Source of the DNA: Clostridium ragsdalei P11
GTDB taxonomy: Bacteria > Bacillota > Clostridia > Clostridiales > Clostridiaceae
DNA: 64,000 nucleotides
Assembly: GCF_001675165.1 (NCBI RefSeq)
Contig: NZ_LROS01000008.1
Location: 37,243 to 101,242, forward strand
Direction of reading: 5' to 3'
A program made the position numbers and the translations under genes. The notes under the pieces are model-generated. The model saw only the letters and a list, made by a program, of their open reading frames with translations. It was not told the DNA's origin and did no database searches. The number at the start of each line of letters is the position of its first letter. Position 1 is the stretch's first letter. Shown here piece after piece: positions 1 to 8,500 of the stretch.

Positions 1-1
1 T

Positions 2-619
2 AATTCAAGAACTTTTATTTCCATAGAAGGCAGCTGCAATATTGCTGCAGGAGTAAAGTGCCAGAAAGTAGCATCCTTTAGTTTTGATGAAAATAAAAGA
101 TTGAAACTTGAAATAGCACCAGATTCAGAACATATAATACCGGCAGATACAGTTATTTTTGCTACAGGTCAAAGAGCAGAAATACCAGAAAAGTGGAATA
201 TACCTACTGGACGTGGGAATTCAATTATTACTGAAGATGGAATGAAGATCAGTGATAGTGATATGTATGCAGTTGGTGATGCAGTATATGGAACGAATTC
301 TATAATTAGGGCAATTGCAGCTGGACGTAAAGTTGCATCTGCTATAGATATCGAACTAGGTGGAGATGGAGTAATTGAAGATAAATTAACAGAAGATATT
401 GTTCCTAATCCATATATAGGTAAAGATGAAAATTTTTTATCCATAGAAAGGGCAAAAAATGAATGTGAAAATATTCAAAGTCGTATTAAAAATTTCAAGG
501 AAGTAAATCATTGTTTAAGTGAAACTTCAGCTTGCAAAGAATCAAATAGATGTTTACAGTGTGATTTACGTACACAAATTAGAAAGCCAAAATTATGGGC
601 TCAGTATAAAGTTAAATAG
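2..619 (+). CDS. FAD-dependent NAD(P) oxidoreductase, GltD-like (C-terminal part, 5' truncated by window)
   Basis: The reading frame is open from base 2, so the gene begins upstream of the window; only the last 205 residues are visible. The motif VIFATGQRAEIP followed by DMYAVGDAVYG is the NAD(P)/FAD-binding end of pyridine-nucleotide disulfide oxidoreductases of the glutamate synthase small subunit (GltD) type. The C-terminus carries a cysteine cluster ending RCLQCDLR, common in GltD-like proteins. It probably passes electrons between NAD(P)H and the iron-sulfur protein encoded 16 bases downstream, as in NuoF/GltD-like modules of clostridial redox enzymes. The missing N-terminus, which could hold further iron-sulfur domains, prevents a firm assignment of subunit type. 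Confidence 0.8.
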   Translation, partial: NSRTFISIEGSCNIAAGVKCQKVASFSFDENKRLKLEIAPDSEHIIPADTVIFATGQRAEIPEKWNIPTGRGNSIITEDGMKISDSDMYAVGDAVYGTNSIIRAIAAGRKVASAIDIELGGDGVIEDKLTEDIVPNPYIGKDENFLSIERAKNECENIQSRIKNFKEVNHCLSETSACKESNRCLQCDLRTQIRKPKLWAQYKVK

Positions 620-635
620 AAAGGAGTGGAAAAGT

Positions 636-1325
636 ATGGCATTAATGCAAAGAAAGTTATGGAAACAGGCATCTTTAGAAGAAATAAAAAATTTTATAAT
701 TGAAGAATATAAAAAACAGTCAGAAAATCCATGTCCTGTTGATAAAATGAGAGTATTTACTGATAGTACAAGACGTACAAGCTGTGGAGAATGTGTAATC
801 TGCCGAGAAGGAATATTACAGCTTAATGTAATAACAGAAGCAATTTCTCAAGGTAAGGGTCGTGATGGAGACATTGAAATTCTAACTGAAATATCAGACG
901 ATTTAATACTAGGATCATGCTGCAGTTATGGTAAAGAGGTTGGAAAAATTACTAAGAAAATAATTGAAGAAAGCAAAGAAGAGTTTGAGAAGCATATAAA
1001 AAGAAAAAGATGTGATGCTTTAGTATGTAAGAAATTTTTCAGTTATTATGTTTCACCAGAAAAATGCAGTGGCTGTAATAAGTGTGTGGAAGAATGCCCT
1101 CAAAAAGCAATTGCTGGAGATAATAATTTGATTCATGTAATAAATTTAGATATTTGCGATAGATGTGGAAAATGTACAGTAATATGTGAAAACGCAGCAA
1201 TTCAAAAGGCAGGCACAGTTGTACCTAAGCTTCCACAAGAGCCAGTACCAGTTGGAAGTTTTAAGGCTGAACCACAAAATGGTGGAGGATTAATGGCTGG
1301 CAGACGAAGACGCAGACGAAGCTAA
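636..1325 (+). CDS. NuoF-like iron-sulfur electron transfer protein with 2x[4Fe-4S] ferredoxin domain
   Basis: The ATG at 636 follows AAAGGAG; an open frame extends further upstream but overlaps the preceding gene. The 229-residue protein begins with a region like the C-terminal iron-sulfur domain of NADH dehydrogenase subunit F (CGECVICREG, then a cysteine in LGSCCSYG) but lacks the NADH/FMN-binding part of NuoF. It then has two ferredoxin motifs, CSGCNKCVEECP and CDRCGKCTVICE. It most likely relays electrons between the GltD-like partner upstream and the flavoprotein downstream. The protein ends in an unusual run of six arginines. The domain assignment is clear; the physiological partner is inferred from gene order. 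Confidence 0.82.
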   Translation: MALMQRKLWKQASLEEIKNFIIEEYKKQSENPCPVDKMRVFTDSTRRTSCGECVICREGILQLNVITEAISQGKGRDGDIEILTEISDDLILGSCCSYGKEVGKITKKIIEESKEEFEKHIKRKRCDALVCKKFFSYYVSPEKCSGCNKCVEECPQKAIAGDNNLIHVINLDICDRCGKCTVICENAAIQKAGTVVPKLPQEPVPVGSFKAEPQNGGGLMAGRRRRRRS

Positions 1326-1373
1326 TAATACAAATTTCATATATCAATAATATTATTAAAGGAGGAAAAAGTA

Positions 1374-2834
1374 ATGAGAGAGTTTGAAACAGATGTTGTT
1401 GTTGTTGGAGGAGGAGCATCAGGGCTTGCTGCAGCAGTTACTGCTGCTGAAAATGGTGCAAAAGTAATGGTGCTTGAAAAAGCTAATACTACAGGTGGAT
1501 GTGCTAATATGGCAATGGGCCCTCTAGGTGTTGAAACAAGAATGCAAAGAGAAAGGCTTATAGATATATCTGTAGATAGAGCATTTAATAAGTTCATGGA
1601 ATATTCTCACTGGAGATCAGATGCAAGATTGATAAGAAGATATTTAGAGCAGTCAGCAGGAACTATTGAATGGTTAGAAAATATGGGAGTAGAATTCGCA
1701 TTACCTTCAAAATATTTTCCAGCTTCAGAAGCAACTTGGCATATTGTTAAACCTAAAACTGGAAAACCAGGACTCCGTGCAGCTGCTACTATGATTAAAA
1801 TCATGACAGAAAGAGCAGAAGAATTAGGCGTTAAAATATTATTAGAAACACCTGTAAAGAGTATTATTAAAGATCAAGGAGAGATAATTGGCGTAACAGC
1901 TAGCGATAAAGATGGTGAATTAGAAGTATATGCTGGAGCAGTTATCATCGGTACAGGCGGATTTGGTGATAATCCAGATTTTATTAAGAAGTATGTTGGA
2001 CTTGAATGGGGAAAAGATTTGTTCTCATATAGAATTCCTGGATTAACTGGAGATGGAATCCAGATGGCTTGGGATGCTGGCGCTTCAAAAGATTTTATGA
2101 CTATGGAAATGGTATTCTTTGCTCCTAACACTGGTGGATATGCTCCTATAGAGTTACCCTTCCGTCAACCTAACCTTTTAGTTAACCTGGATGGTGAAAG
2201 ATTTATAAATGAAGAAGTTATAGAAAATCCTGTATTTACCGCAAATGCTATTGAAAAACAAAAAAAGAAAGTTGCATATTCTATAATAGATGAAGAGTTA
2301 ATCAAGCATTATGAAGAAAAAGGATTAGATCTTATAAATGTAGTTACTTCTAGTATGGATATGAGTTATTTTAGACAAGAAGAAGAAGAAGCAAAGAAAA
2401 ATGGAAGTGATGTATTATTTATTGCTGATTCTATAGAAGAGTTAGCTAAAAAAACCGGCATTGATGCAGAAAACTTAAAAAATACCATTGATACTTATAA
2501 TTCTTATTGTGATTCAAAGGATGAGTTATTCCATAAAAATCCTAAATACTTATTACCAATCAAAGGCCCTAAATATTATGCATTAAAACTTGGTTTAAGT
2601 GCATATGGAAGTGCTGGCGGTATAAAAATAAACTATAATACTGAAGTTCTTAATGATGATTTAAATGTTATAAAGGGACTTTATGCTGCTGGAACTGATG
2701 CTAATTCACTATACAATCCTGATTATGCTTTTGTACTACCTGGAAATTCACTAGGTTTTGCTTTGAACAGCGGAAGAATAGCAGGAGCTAGTGCTGTTGA
2801 ATATATTAAAGCAAATCTTATGGAAGAACAATAA
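1374..2834 (+). CDS. FAD-dependent reductase of the fumarate reductase / 3-ketosteroid dehydrogenase flavoprotein family
   Basis: 486 residues with a good GGAGG site before the ATG. The N-terminal VVVGGGASGLAAA is the FAD dinucleotide fold, followed by VLEKANTTGG. The C-terminal GLYAAGTDAN and LPGNSLGFALNSGRIAG close the FAD site, as in fumarate reductase and flavocytochrome c type flavoproteins. There is no heme or FMN-attachment domain, so electrons must come from other proteins, probably the two upstream redox proteins. The acceptor could be fumarate or another alpha,beta-unsaturated acid; the sequence does not say which. A rho-independent terminator follows, closing the operon. Confidence 0.8.
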   Translation: MREFETDVVVVGGGASGLAAAVTAAENGAKVMVLEKANTTGGCANMAMGPLGVETRMQRERLIDISVDRAFNKFMEYSHWRSDARLIRRYLEQSAGTIEWLENMGVEFALPSKYFPASEATWHIVKPKTGKPGLRAAATMIKIMTERAEELGVKILLETPVKSIIKDQGEIIGVTASDKDGELEVYAGAVIIGTGGFGDNPDFIKKYVGLEWGKDLFSYRIPGLTGDGIQMAWDAGASKDFMTMEMVFFAPNTGGYAPIELPFRQPNLLVNLDGERFINEEVIENPVFTANAIEKQKKKVAYSIIDEELIKHYEEKGLDLINVVTSSMDMSYFRQEEEEAKKNGSDVLFIADSIEELAKKTGIDAENLKNTIDTYNSYCDSKDELFHKNPKYLLPIKGPKYYALKLGLSAYGSAGGIKINYNTEVLNDDLNVIKGLYAAGTDANSLYNPDYAFVLPGNSLGFALNSGRIAGASAVEYIKANLMEEQ

Positions 2835-2880
2835 ACTTCATATAAAATATGCATATTTAACCTATAATCCAAATTTATGA

Positions 2881-2938
2881 GCGAATAATATCCGTCTATT
2901 GCCAGTTAAGGCTTAGTATGATGTTATTCGCGTTTTTT
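2881..2938 (+). terminator. Rho-independent terminator of the redox operon
   Basis: The arms GCGAATAATA (2881-2890) and TGTTATTCGC (2922-2931) pair and are followed by a run of T at 2933-2938. It sits 46 bases after the flavoprotein stop codon. Confidence 0.75.
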
Positions 2939-2967
2939 ACTACTTATTAAAATTAACGGCACTAACG

Positions 2968-2997
2968 TTGTTATTATTGATAATGTAATGATATAAT
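2968..2997 (+). promoter_or_regulatory. Predicted sigma-A promoter for the CWB2/epimerase gene
   Basis: TTGTTA (2968-2973), an 18-base spacer and TATAAT (2992-2997) lie 66 bases before the ATG at 3063. A perfect -10 in very AT-rich DNA gives only moderate support. Confidence 0.5.
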
Positions 2998-3062
2998 GAT
3001 ATGATTTATATGGATTTCAATTCTGTTTTCTAGTAAAGATCTAACTAAATCGGAGGAAATTT

Positions 3063-5273
3063 ATGTTATCTAAAAAAGTTATAACTACTTTAATAATTTC
3101 TACAGCACTAATTTTTTCAAAAACTACTGTAATCAATGCTCAGTCTCAAGGTCCAACTATAACAAGATTATCTGGTCCAAATAGATACTCAACTAATATG
3201 AAAATAGCTGACTATGGCTGGAGCGGTCATTCTGATTCTGCAATTATTGTTTCAGGTGAAAATTTCCCAGATGCAATTTGTGCAGCACCTTTAAGTGCTA
3301 AGTACAATGCACCTTTATTGATGACAGATGGAAACACTTTAAGTCCTGAAATGCAAAATAAGTTGACAAGCCTAGGTGTTAAAAATATATTTTTAATAGG
3401 TGGTACAGGTGCTGTTTCAAATGAAATAGAAAATGAATTAACACAAAAAAATTTAAATGTAAAAAGATTAGGTGGAGCTACGAGAATTGAAACCTCCATT
3501 GAAATTGCAAAAGAAGTTGGAGGTAACCAATTATTTGTTGTTTCATCTGAAAGTTTTGCAGATGCACTATCAATTTCATCTTATGCTTCAAGTAAAGTTG
3601 CACCTATTGTTTTAACTCCTAAAAGTGGTGTTCCTGATGTACTTAAAGACTATATAAGTACTTTAAAATCTTCGAAAACCTATGTAATTGGTGGACAAGG
3701 TGTTATTCCTGACGATACAGCTTCTTACTTTGGTGATTATGAAAGACTAAGTGGTCAAACCAGATATGATACAAATGCAAATGTAATTAAAGAATTTTAT
3801 GATCTTTCAAAAGCATCAAAAATATATGTAGCAGCAGGAATAAATTATCCAGATGGACTATCTATTTCTCCTCTAGCTGCCAAGAATAACTCACCCGTAG
3901 TACTTGTAAATGACAGCATGTCTTTCGACCAGATTAGAATGGTTAGAAGCAACAAGGCTACACTAAAAGAATGTATAGTAGTAGGCGGAGAAGATGTTAC
4001 TCCAAACTATCTATTAAATAGATTTTTCACAGATTCAGAAAATATTACGCCTAATGACTTCATAGATTCTTATAATAAACAAGCTTCTTCTGATGAACTA
4101 GCTGCTTTTAAGAATATAGTTTTAGGTATTTCATTATATCCTAACGATTATAATTTAAAGATGGCTTTTGACCATGATGCCTACAACTTATTAGATACTG
4201 CAGTAAACATTCATAATCAGGGAAATTATGATTCAGCTTTAAACATCTATAATTATTTGCTTCAATTGCCAGTTCCTGAAAATATTAAAATTAATGCTAC
4301 TATATATAAAAATGTTGCACTATCAAAAAATCCTATAATAAGTAAATATATCTATAAGGAAAGTTCTAAAGCAATAGTTCAAGATGCTGTGGAATATTAT
4401 AGTAAACTTAATTTTAATTTTGATAATACAATTAAGTACGACCCTACTCAGGAATATTTAAATATTTACAAGGATAATCATTTTAATTTGCCTATATTCA
4501 CTTTTGATGAAAATGGTATTCCAATGGTAACCTATGTAGAATTCGGAACCCAGTATAATTATGTTAGTATATGTAATTATGCACTTTATTTACATGCCAA
4601 ATATTTACATGGAGATACATCTGTATTAAGTCAATTTATAAAGTGTAGCGATTTTCTTCTGGATCACATGGATAGTGATGGAAGTTTTAGATATAAGTTC
4701 CCATTTTACTCTTATGAATCCCTTGGAACTAATTGGACTTCAAGTATGTCTCAAGGTGAAGCATTAAATGTTTTTTCTCGTGCTTACGAAATAACTCACA
4801 ATCACAAATATATAGATGCGGGAAATAAAGTATTTAATTACTTAATAACACCAATAAGTCAGGGTGGAGTTATGGATACCCTTGGAAGTCTGGAACCTAG
4901 ATTCAAAAATGACATATTTTTTCAGGAGTATGTAAATACAACACCTACCTATACATTAAATGGATATATGTTTACATTATTAGGTATATACGATTGGAAT
5001 CAACTTTCAAAAACAGTATCTAGCATAAGCGGTGATCAAACAAGTTATTATTTCAATGAAGGAATTAAAACCTTGAAAATAGTATTACCTTACTATGACA
5101 TAGGTGGTTTCACCAGTTATGATTTAAGCCATCTAATGACATCTAGGGATGCTAATCCTGCTTTAGATTATCATAAGGTTCATATAGATTTATTAGAAGC
5201 AATTTACTCTATAACAGGTGATAATTACTTTATGGATATTAGAAATCAGTGGGTTAACTACATTAAACATTAA
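3063..5273 (+). CDS. Secreted CWB2 cell-wall-binding protein with C-terminal D-glucuronyl C5-epimerase-like domain
   Basis: 736 residues. Residues 1-26 form a signal peptide (lysines, hydrophobic stretch, NAQ cleavage site). Residues about 34-325 hold three CWB2 repeats (RLSGPNRYSTN, RLGGATRIETS, RLSGQTRYDTN), which anchor clostridial proteins non-covalently to the cell wall. After a helical linker, residues about 470-736 resemble the C-terminal catalytic domain of D-glucuronyl C5-epimerase: WTSSMSQGEALNVFSRAYE, LNGYMFTLLGIYD and DYHKVHIDLLEAIY. That family converts glucuronate to iduronate in polysaccharides. The protein may therefore act on a uronic-acid wall polymer or an external glycan. 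The repeat call is very strong; the epimerase call rests on recognised motifs. Confidence 0.85.
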   Translation: MLSKKVITTLIISTALIFSKTTVINAQSQGPTITRLSGPNRYSTNMKIADYGWSGHSDSAIIVSGENFPDAICAAPLSAKYNAPLLMTDGNTLSPEMQNKLTSLGVKNIFLIGGTGAVSNEIENELTQKNLNVKRLGGATRIETSIEIAKEVGGNQLFVVSSESFADALSISSYASSKVAPIVLTPKSGVPDVLKDYISTLKSSKTYVIGGQGVIPDDTASYFGDYERLSGQTRYDTNANVIKEFYDLSKASKIYVAAGINYPDGLSISPLAAKNNSPVVLVNDSMSFDQIRMVRSNKATLKECIVVGGEDVTPNYLLNRFFTDSENITPNDFIDSYNKQASSDELAAFKNIVLGISLYPNDYNLKMAFDHDAYNLLDTAVNIHNQGNYDSALNIYNYLLQLPVPENIKINATIYKNVALSKNPIISKYIYKESSKAIVQDAVEYYSKLNFNFDNTIKYDPTQEYLNIYKDNHFNLPIFTFDENGIPMVTYVEFGTQYNYVSICNYALYLHAKYLHGDTSVLSQFIKCSDFLLDHMDSDGSFRYKFPFYSYESLGTNWTSSMSQGEALNVFSRAYEITHNHKYIDAGNKVFNYLITPISQGGVMDTLGSLEPRFKNDIFFQEYVNTTPTYTLNGYMFTLLGIYDWNQLSKTVSSISGDQTSYYFNEGIKTLKIVLPYYDIGGFTSYDLSHLMTSRDANPALDYHKVHIDLLEAIYSITGDNYFMDIRNQWVNYIKH

Positions 5274-5299
5274 TTAACCTAACTTTGGGGGTAATAAGA

Positions 5300-5935
5300 A
5301 TGGATGTAATACTGGACTTTGATTTTAAATTAAACAAGGATCAAGTAATACAAACTTTAAAGTCCTATGGCAGTATACTAAAAGATGAAGAAATAGAAGG
5401 TTTATACGAGAAACTTCTTCCTATTTTATATGAAAATATAGAACCAACAGGAATATTTGAAATAGAAAAAAGGGAAGATAACTTTAACTTTGAAGCTGTA
5501 AAAAATTATGAATATATCGTGTATTGTATTATAACTATGGGTGATAATTGTACAAGTAAAGTAAATGAATTCTTTTCCTATGGAAATATGAAGGAAGGTA
5601 TGATGCTTGATGCTATGGCTTCATCTTACTTGTTTGAACTCAGCTCTCAACTCTTTAGCCACATATACGCTAAAGTTAAAGAGTTGCATTTAGGATTGAG
5701 TTGTAGAATATCTCCTGGAGATGGGGAAATTCCTCTTAAATGTCAAAAGTATATACTAGATAAGCTAGATGCGGAGAATTTTTTAAATTTGACTGTAAAT
5801 GAAGACTATATGCTTTCTTCCATGCGTTCTATGGCGTATATATATGGAGCTGATAAAAATATAAAATTAAGTAAAAAAGATCATGACTGTTCCAGATGCC
5901 CAAATAGAAATTTGTGCAATATGAGAAAAAGTTAA
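5300..5935 (+). CDS. Vitamin B12-dependent methionine synthase activation-domain-like protein
   Basis: The ATG at 5300 is chosen over an in-frame TTG at 5285 because the GGGGG site at 5287-5291 fits it. The 211-residue product contains SCRISPGDGEIPLKCQ, resembling the SPGYGD-PL-Q signature of the S-adenosylmethionine-binding reactivation domain of cobalamin-dependent methionine synthase. It ends in a cysteine cluster DCSRCPNRNLC, common in stand-alone members of anaerobes. Such proteins are thought to help reductively reactivate corrinoid methyltransferases. It starts 27 bases after the CWB2 gene and may be co-transcribed, though no functional link is obvious. Confidence 0.7.
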   Translation: MDVILDFDFKLNKDQVIQTLKSYGSILKDEEIEGLYEKLLPILYENIEPTGIFEIEKREDNFNFEAVKNYEYIVYCIITMGDNCTSKVNEFFSYGNMKEGMMLDAMASSYLFELSSQLFSHIYAKVKELHLGLSCRISPGDGEIPLKCQKYILDKLDAENFLNLTVNEDYMLSSMRSMAYIYGADKNIKLSKKDHDCSRCPNRNLCNMRKS

Positions 5936-5990
5936 TGCTAAAAGGTCTGTACATAAATTATACAGACCTTTTAGCATTAACTTTTACTTT
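5931..5990. terminator. Bidirectional terminator between convergent genes
   Basis: A perfect 21-bp stem (5931-5951 with 5961-5981) around a 9-base loop. It overlaps the stop codon of the plus-strand gene and precedes a T-rich tract; the A-rich left side serves the minus-strand gene. Confidence 0.85.
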
Positions 5991-6304
5991 TTCTTATCAT
6001 TATGTTTAAATCTCGTTTTTTTATATATAAAATCCCAGGTAATACCTACAAGTAAAACTGCTGGTAACATTATTTCTAGTCTATTACCAAATGTAGGATT
6101 TATAAAAATAATTAATTGAAATATTAATATTATTCCTCCCAGTATAATTAAAAAATTAGCCTTAAAATTAACATATTTTTTATCTACACCTTCTGCATCT
6201 AATTTAAATTTTGTCCTCACAGCTTTGCTATGTTTCATTCCAAGTCCCTGCATAACACCCATGAATCCCATAAACATAAGTAACCCTGTCATAGCTGAAT
6301 CCAT
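5984..6304 (-). CDS. Small membrane protein of unknown function
   Basis: 106 residues with a GGAGG-type site upstream. It has three hydrophobic segments (about residues 5-20, 48-68 and 76-92) and a lysine-rich C-terminus (KTRFKHNDKKK), suggesting an inner-membrane protein with a cytoplasmic tail. I do not recognise the family. It is a single-gene unit convergent with the MetH-activation-like gene and shares its terminator. Confidence 0.65.
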   Translation of the reverse strand: MDSAMTGLLMFMGFMGVMQGLGMKHSKAVRTKFKLDAEGVDKKYVNFKANFLIILGGIILIFQLIIFINPTFGNRLEIMLPAVLLVGITWDFIYKKTRFKHNDKKK

Positions 6305-6485
6305 TTAAAATACCTCCATTTAAAATTATCTTAACGTAAAAATACCTATTAAAAATTATATCATTATAAATCCTTAATTTCAAAATTTCATTTCATATTG
6401 GGAACTATATTTGTTTTAAAGATAAAATATGTTATCATCTATGTATGCAAAATAATAATTCAAATATTTCAAGGAAGTGTTTTTA

Positions 6486-7379
6486 ATGACTTTAAATAAG
6501 ATAAAAGGAAATACCTATTACATAGATGCCCCCACTAACTGTGGAGTATTCATATTTAAAAATAAAAACTGCCTAATTGTAGATACAGGCATAAACAACA
6601 CTGAAGCAAAAAAAATAGAAAACTTGCTTATAGAAAACAGCCTACATCCCAAGTACATAATAAACACACACAGCCACTTAGACCACTGTGGTGGAAATTT
6701 ATACTTTAAGAAAAACTATCCAGGCTGTCTAGTATATACATCTAAATTAGAAAAATTATTTATGGAAAATACAGAGATCTTTTCCTCTATTCTTTCCTCA
6801 TCCTACCCTTCAAGAGCATTTAACCGGAGTAATAACCCTCTAGAGGTAGATTTCATTTTAGAATATGGCATAAATAAATTGAATGACGAGAAATTTAACA
6901 TTATTGCACTTCCTGGACATTCAATAGAGCAAATAGGAATAGTAACTCCTGAAAAGGTATGTTTCCTTGGAGATTCCATATTCAGCAGTGAGATACTAGA
7001 TAAATACTCCTTCCCATACTTATATAATATAGAAGATAGTCTCCTGTCATTGAATAAAATTAAAGACATAGATGCAGATTACTTTGTAATAAGCCACTCC
7101 AAAAAGGTACTGGATAAAAGTGAAATAAATTCTTTAGTTGACAAAAACATTAAAAATATAGATAAATATAAAAATCAAATTCTAGATCTTTTAGATCAAC
7201 CGCTGACTAGGGAAAACATATTAGAAGACATAACTATTTTAAACAATTTATCTTTAAACTTTCATGAATATCATTTGAATTTTGGAGGAATATCTGCATT
7301 CATATCCTATTTATACAATGAAAAGCTCATAGACTATTCTATAGAAGACGGTAACTTATACTATTTTAAATCCAACTAA
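6486..7379 (+). CDS. MBL-fold metallo-hydrolase
   Basis: The ATG at 6486 is placed by AAGGAAG at 6471-6477; a GTG at 6477 overlaps that site. The 297-residue protein has the metallo-beta-lactamase metal motif THSHLDHCGG, the second ligand region LPGHSIEQIG and FLGDSIF. A C-terminal helical part resembles the winged-helix tail of beta-lactamase-like-2 hydrolases. It is probably a cytoplasmic two-zinc hydrolase of thioester or lactone type; the substrate is unknown. It is monocistronic. Confidence 0.8.
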   Translation: MTLNKIKGNTYYIDAPTNCGVFIFKNKNCLIVDTGINNTEAKKIENLLIENSLHPKYIINTHSHLDHCGGNLYFKKNYPGCLVYTSKLEKLFMENTEIFSSILSSSYPSRAFNRSNNPLEVDFILEYGINKLNDEKFNIIALPGHSIEQIGIVTPEKVCFLGDSIFSSEILDKYSFPYLYNIEDSLLSLNKIKDIDADYFVISHSKKVLDKSEINSLVDKNIKNIDKYKNQILDLLDQPLTRENILEDITILNNLSLNFHEYHLNFGGISAFISYLYNEKLIDYSIEDGNLYYFKSN

Positions 7380-7433
7380 GGCATTTTCAAAGAAATAACT
7401 AGCATAGCCGCTAGTTATTTTCTTTCAAATGCC
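7380..7433. repeat. 54-bp perfect-ended hairpin, minimal member of a dispersed foldback family
   Basis: GGCATTTTCAAAGAAATAAC at the left and its near-complement at the right pair over about 23 bp. The same ends flank the longer elements at 10939-11098 and 55394-55554, so this is an internally deleted member. It lies exactly between two convergent stop codons and probably serves as their terminator. Confidence 0.75.
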
Positions 7434-8485
7434 TAAAATAGACTGTTTGTTAGCTTTTTGCCGTCCTGGCTTATTACTCCATATTTATATACAGATACAA
7501 AATTTCCTGAATACTTGGTAACTTTGCCTGTAGTAATATCTTTTACCTGACTATTTTTTGAATCATTTATATATATATTACCACTTCTTGTAACATATAT
7601 ATTGTTTTTATTCACAGAGCCTTGAAGTGTATATTCCTTCCAGCTGTTTTTATTTGTTTTAAGATTTGCCACAAATACTTTATTAACTTTATTGTCTTCC
7701 CCATTTCCTATGTAAATATTGTCATTGTTGTCTGTATTCAACAAATAATGCATAGCATTTTCACCAGTAGCTATTATTCCACCCCTGCTAGTTCTTATTC
7801 TATTAGAAGTTCTATCTTCATATATAAGTTCATCACCATTTGTGCCATTTATAGCAGCCATGTTTCCAAGCTGGCATCTTACAAAATTGACCAAATTCAT
7901 CCTAATCATTACATCAATTCTATATATTCTACTACTGCCTTCTCCATTAGTATCACTGCTAACATAGATTACATTGCTAGCTCCAGAAAAAGCTATATGT
8001 TTTACATCATAAGAATTATCTGGAAGTAATATTGAAAGTTCCTGCTTCTTCTCCTCATTCTTCAATGGATAAGTTGAATCACGTTTTGCATCATAAGTCT
8101 CAAATTTTAAATTTCTTGATTCTGATCCACCACTTGTCTTTTCTGCTACAAGTATGTTATCTGTATCCAAGTTCCAGGTATAATAGGATAAATCATTTTG
8201 TAAGTCCACTTCTTTTTTGCTATTTTTTAATGTATCAATTACTTGTAAAGATTGGCCATCATAATATGATATGTAATTTCCACTGTAGGATACTTTTACC
8301 ATCTTTGCATCTTCAGGTATTTTTACACTAATTTTGTTGGCTGTCTGTTTTGAAGTAGTATCTACTTTTTTTATATTGAAATTGGAGTCGCCACCAAAAT
8401 AAAACTTATCTACTAATAAAAGGCCTGCTAATTCCATAACTATAGGAATCATTGTCCACACAATTATTCTCTTAAGTTTTTTCAT
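7433..8485 (-). CDS. Membrane-anchored exported protein, probable beta-propeller-like
   Basis: 350 residues. A basic start and one hydrophobic segment (about residues 6-25) form a signal anchor. The remainder is rich in short beta-type repeats with YDGQSL, IYINDSKNS and similar strand-turn units, as in six- or seven-bladed propellers, but no catalytic motif is visible. It starts 15 bases after the phosphodiester glycosidase gene and is surely co-transcribed, which points to a shared envelope role. The family is not recognised with certainty. Confidence 0.65.
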   Translation of the reverse strand: MKKLKRIIVWTMIPIVMELAGLLLVDKFYFGGDSNFNIKKVDTTSKQTANKISVKIPEDAKMVKVSYSGNYISYYDGQSLQVIDTLKNSKKEVDLQNDLSYYTWNLDTDNILVAEKTSGGSESRNLKFETYDAKRDSTYPLKNEEKKQELSILLPDNSYDVKHIAFSGASNVIYVSSDTNGEGSSRIYRIDVMIRMNLVNFVRCQLGNMAAINGTNGDELIYEDRTSNRIRTSRGGIIATGENAMHYLLNTDNNDNIYIGNGEDNKVNKVFVANLKTNKNSWKEYTLQGSVNKNNIYVTRSGNIYINDSKNSQVKDITTGKVTKYSGNFVSVYKYGVISQDGKKLTNSLF

Positions 8486-8500
8486 CTACCACACTCTCCT

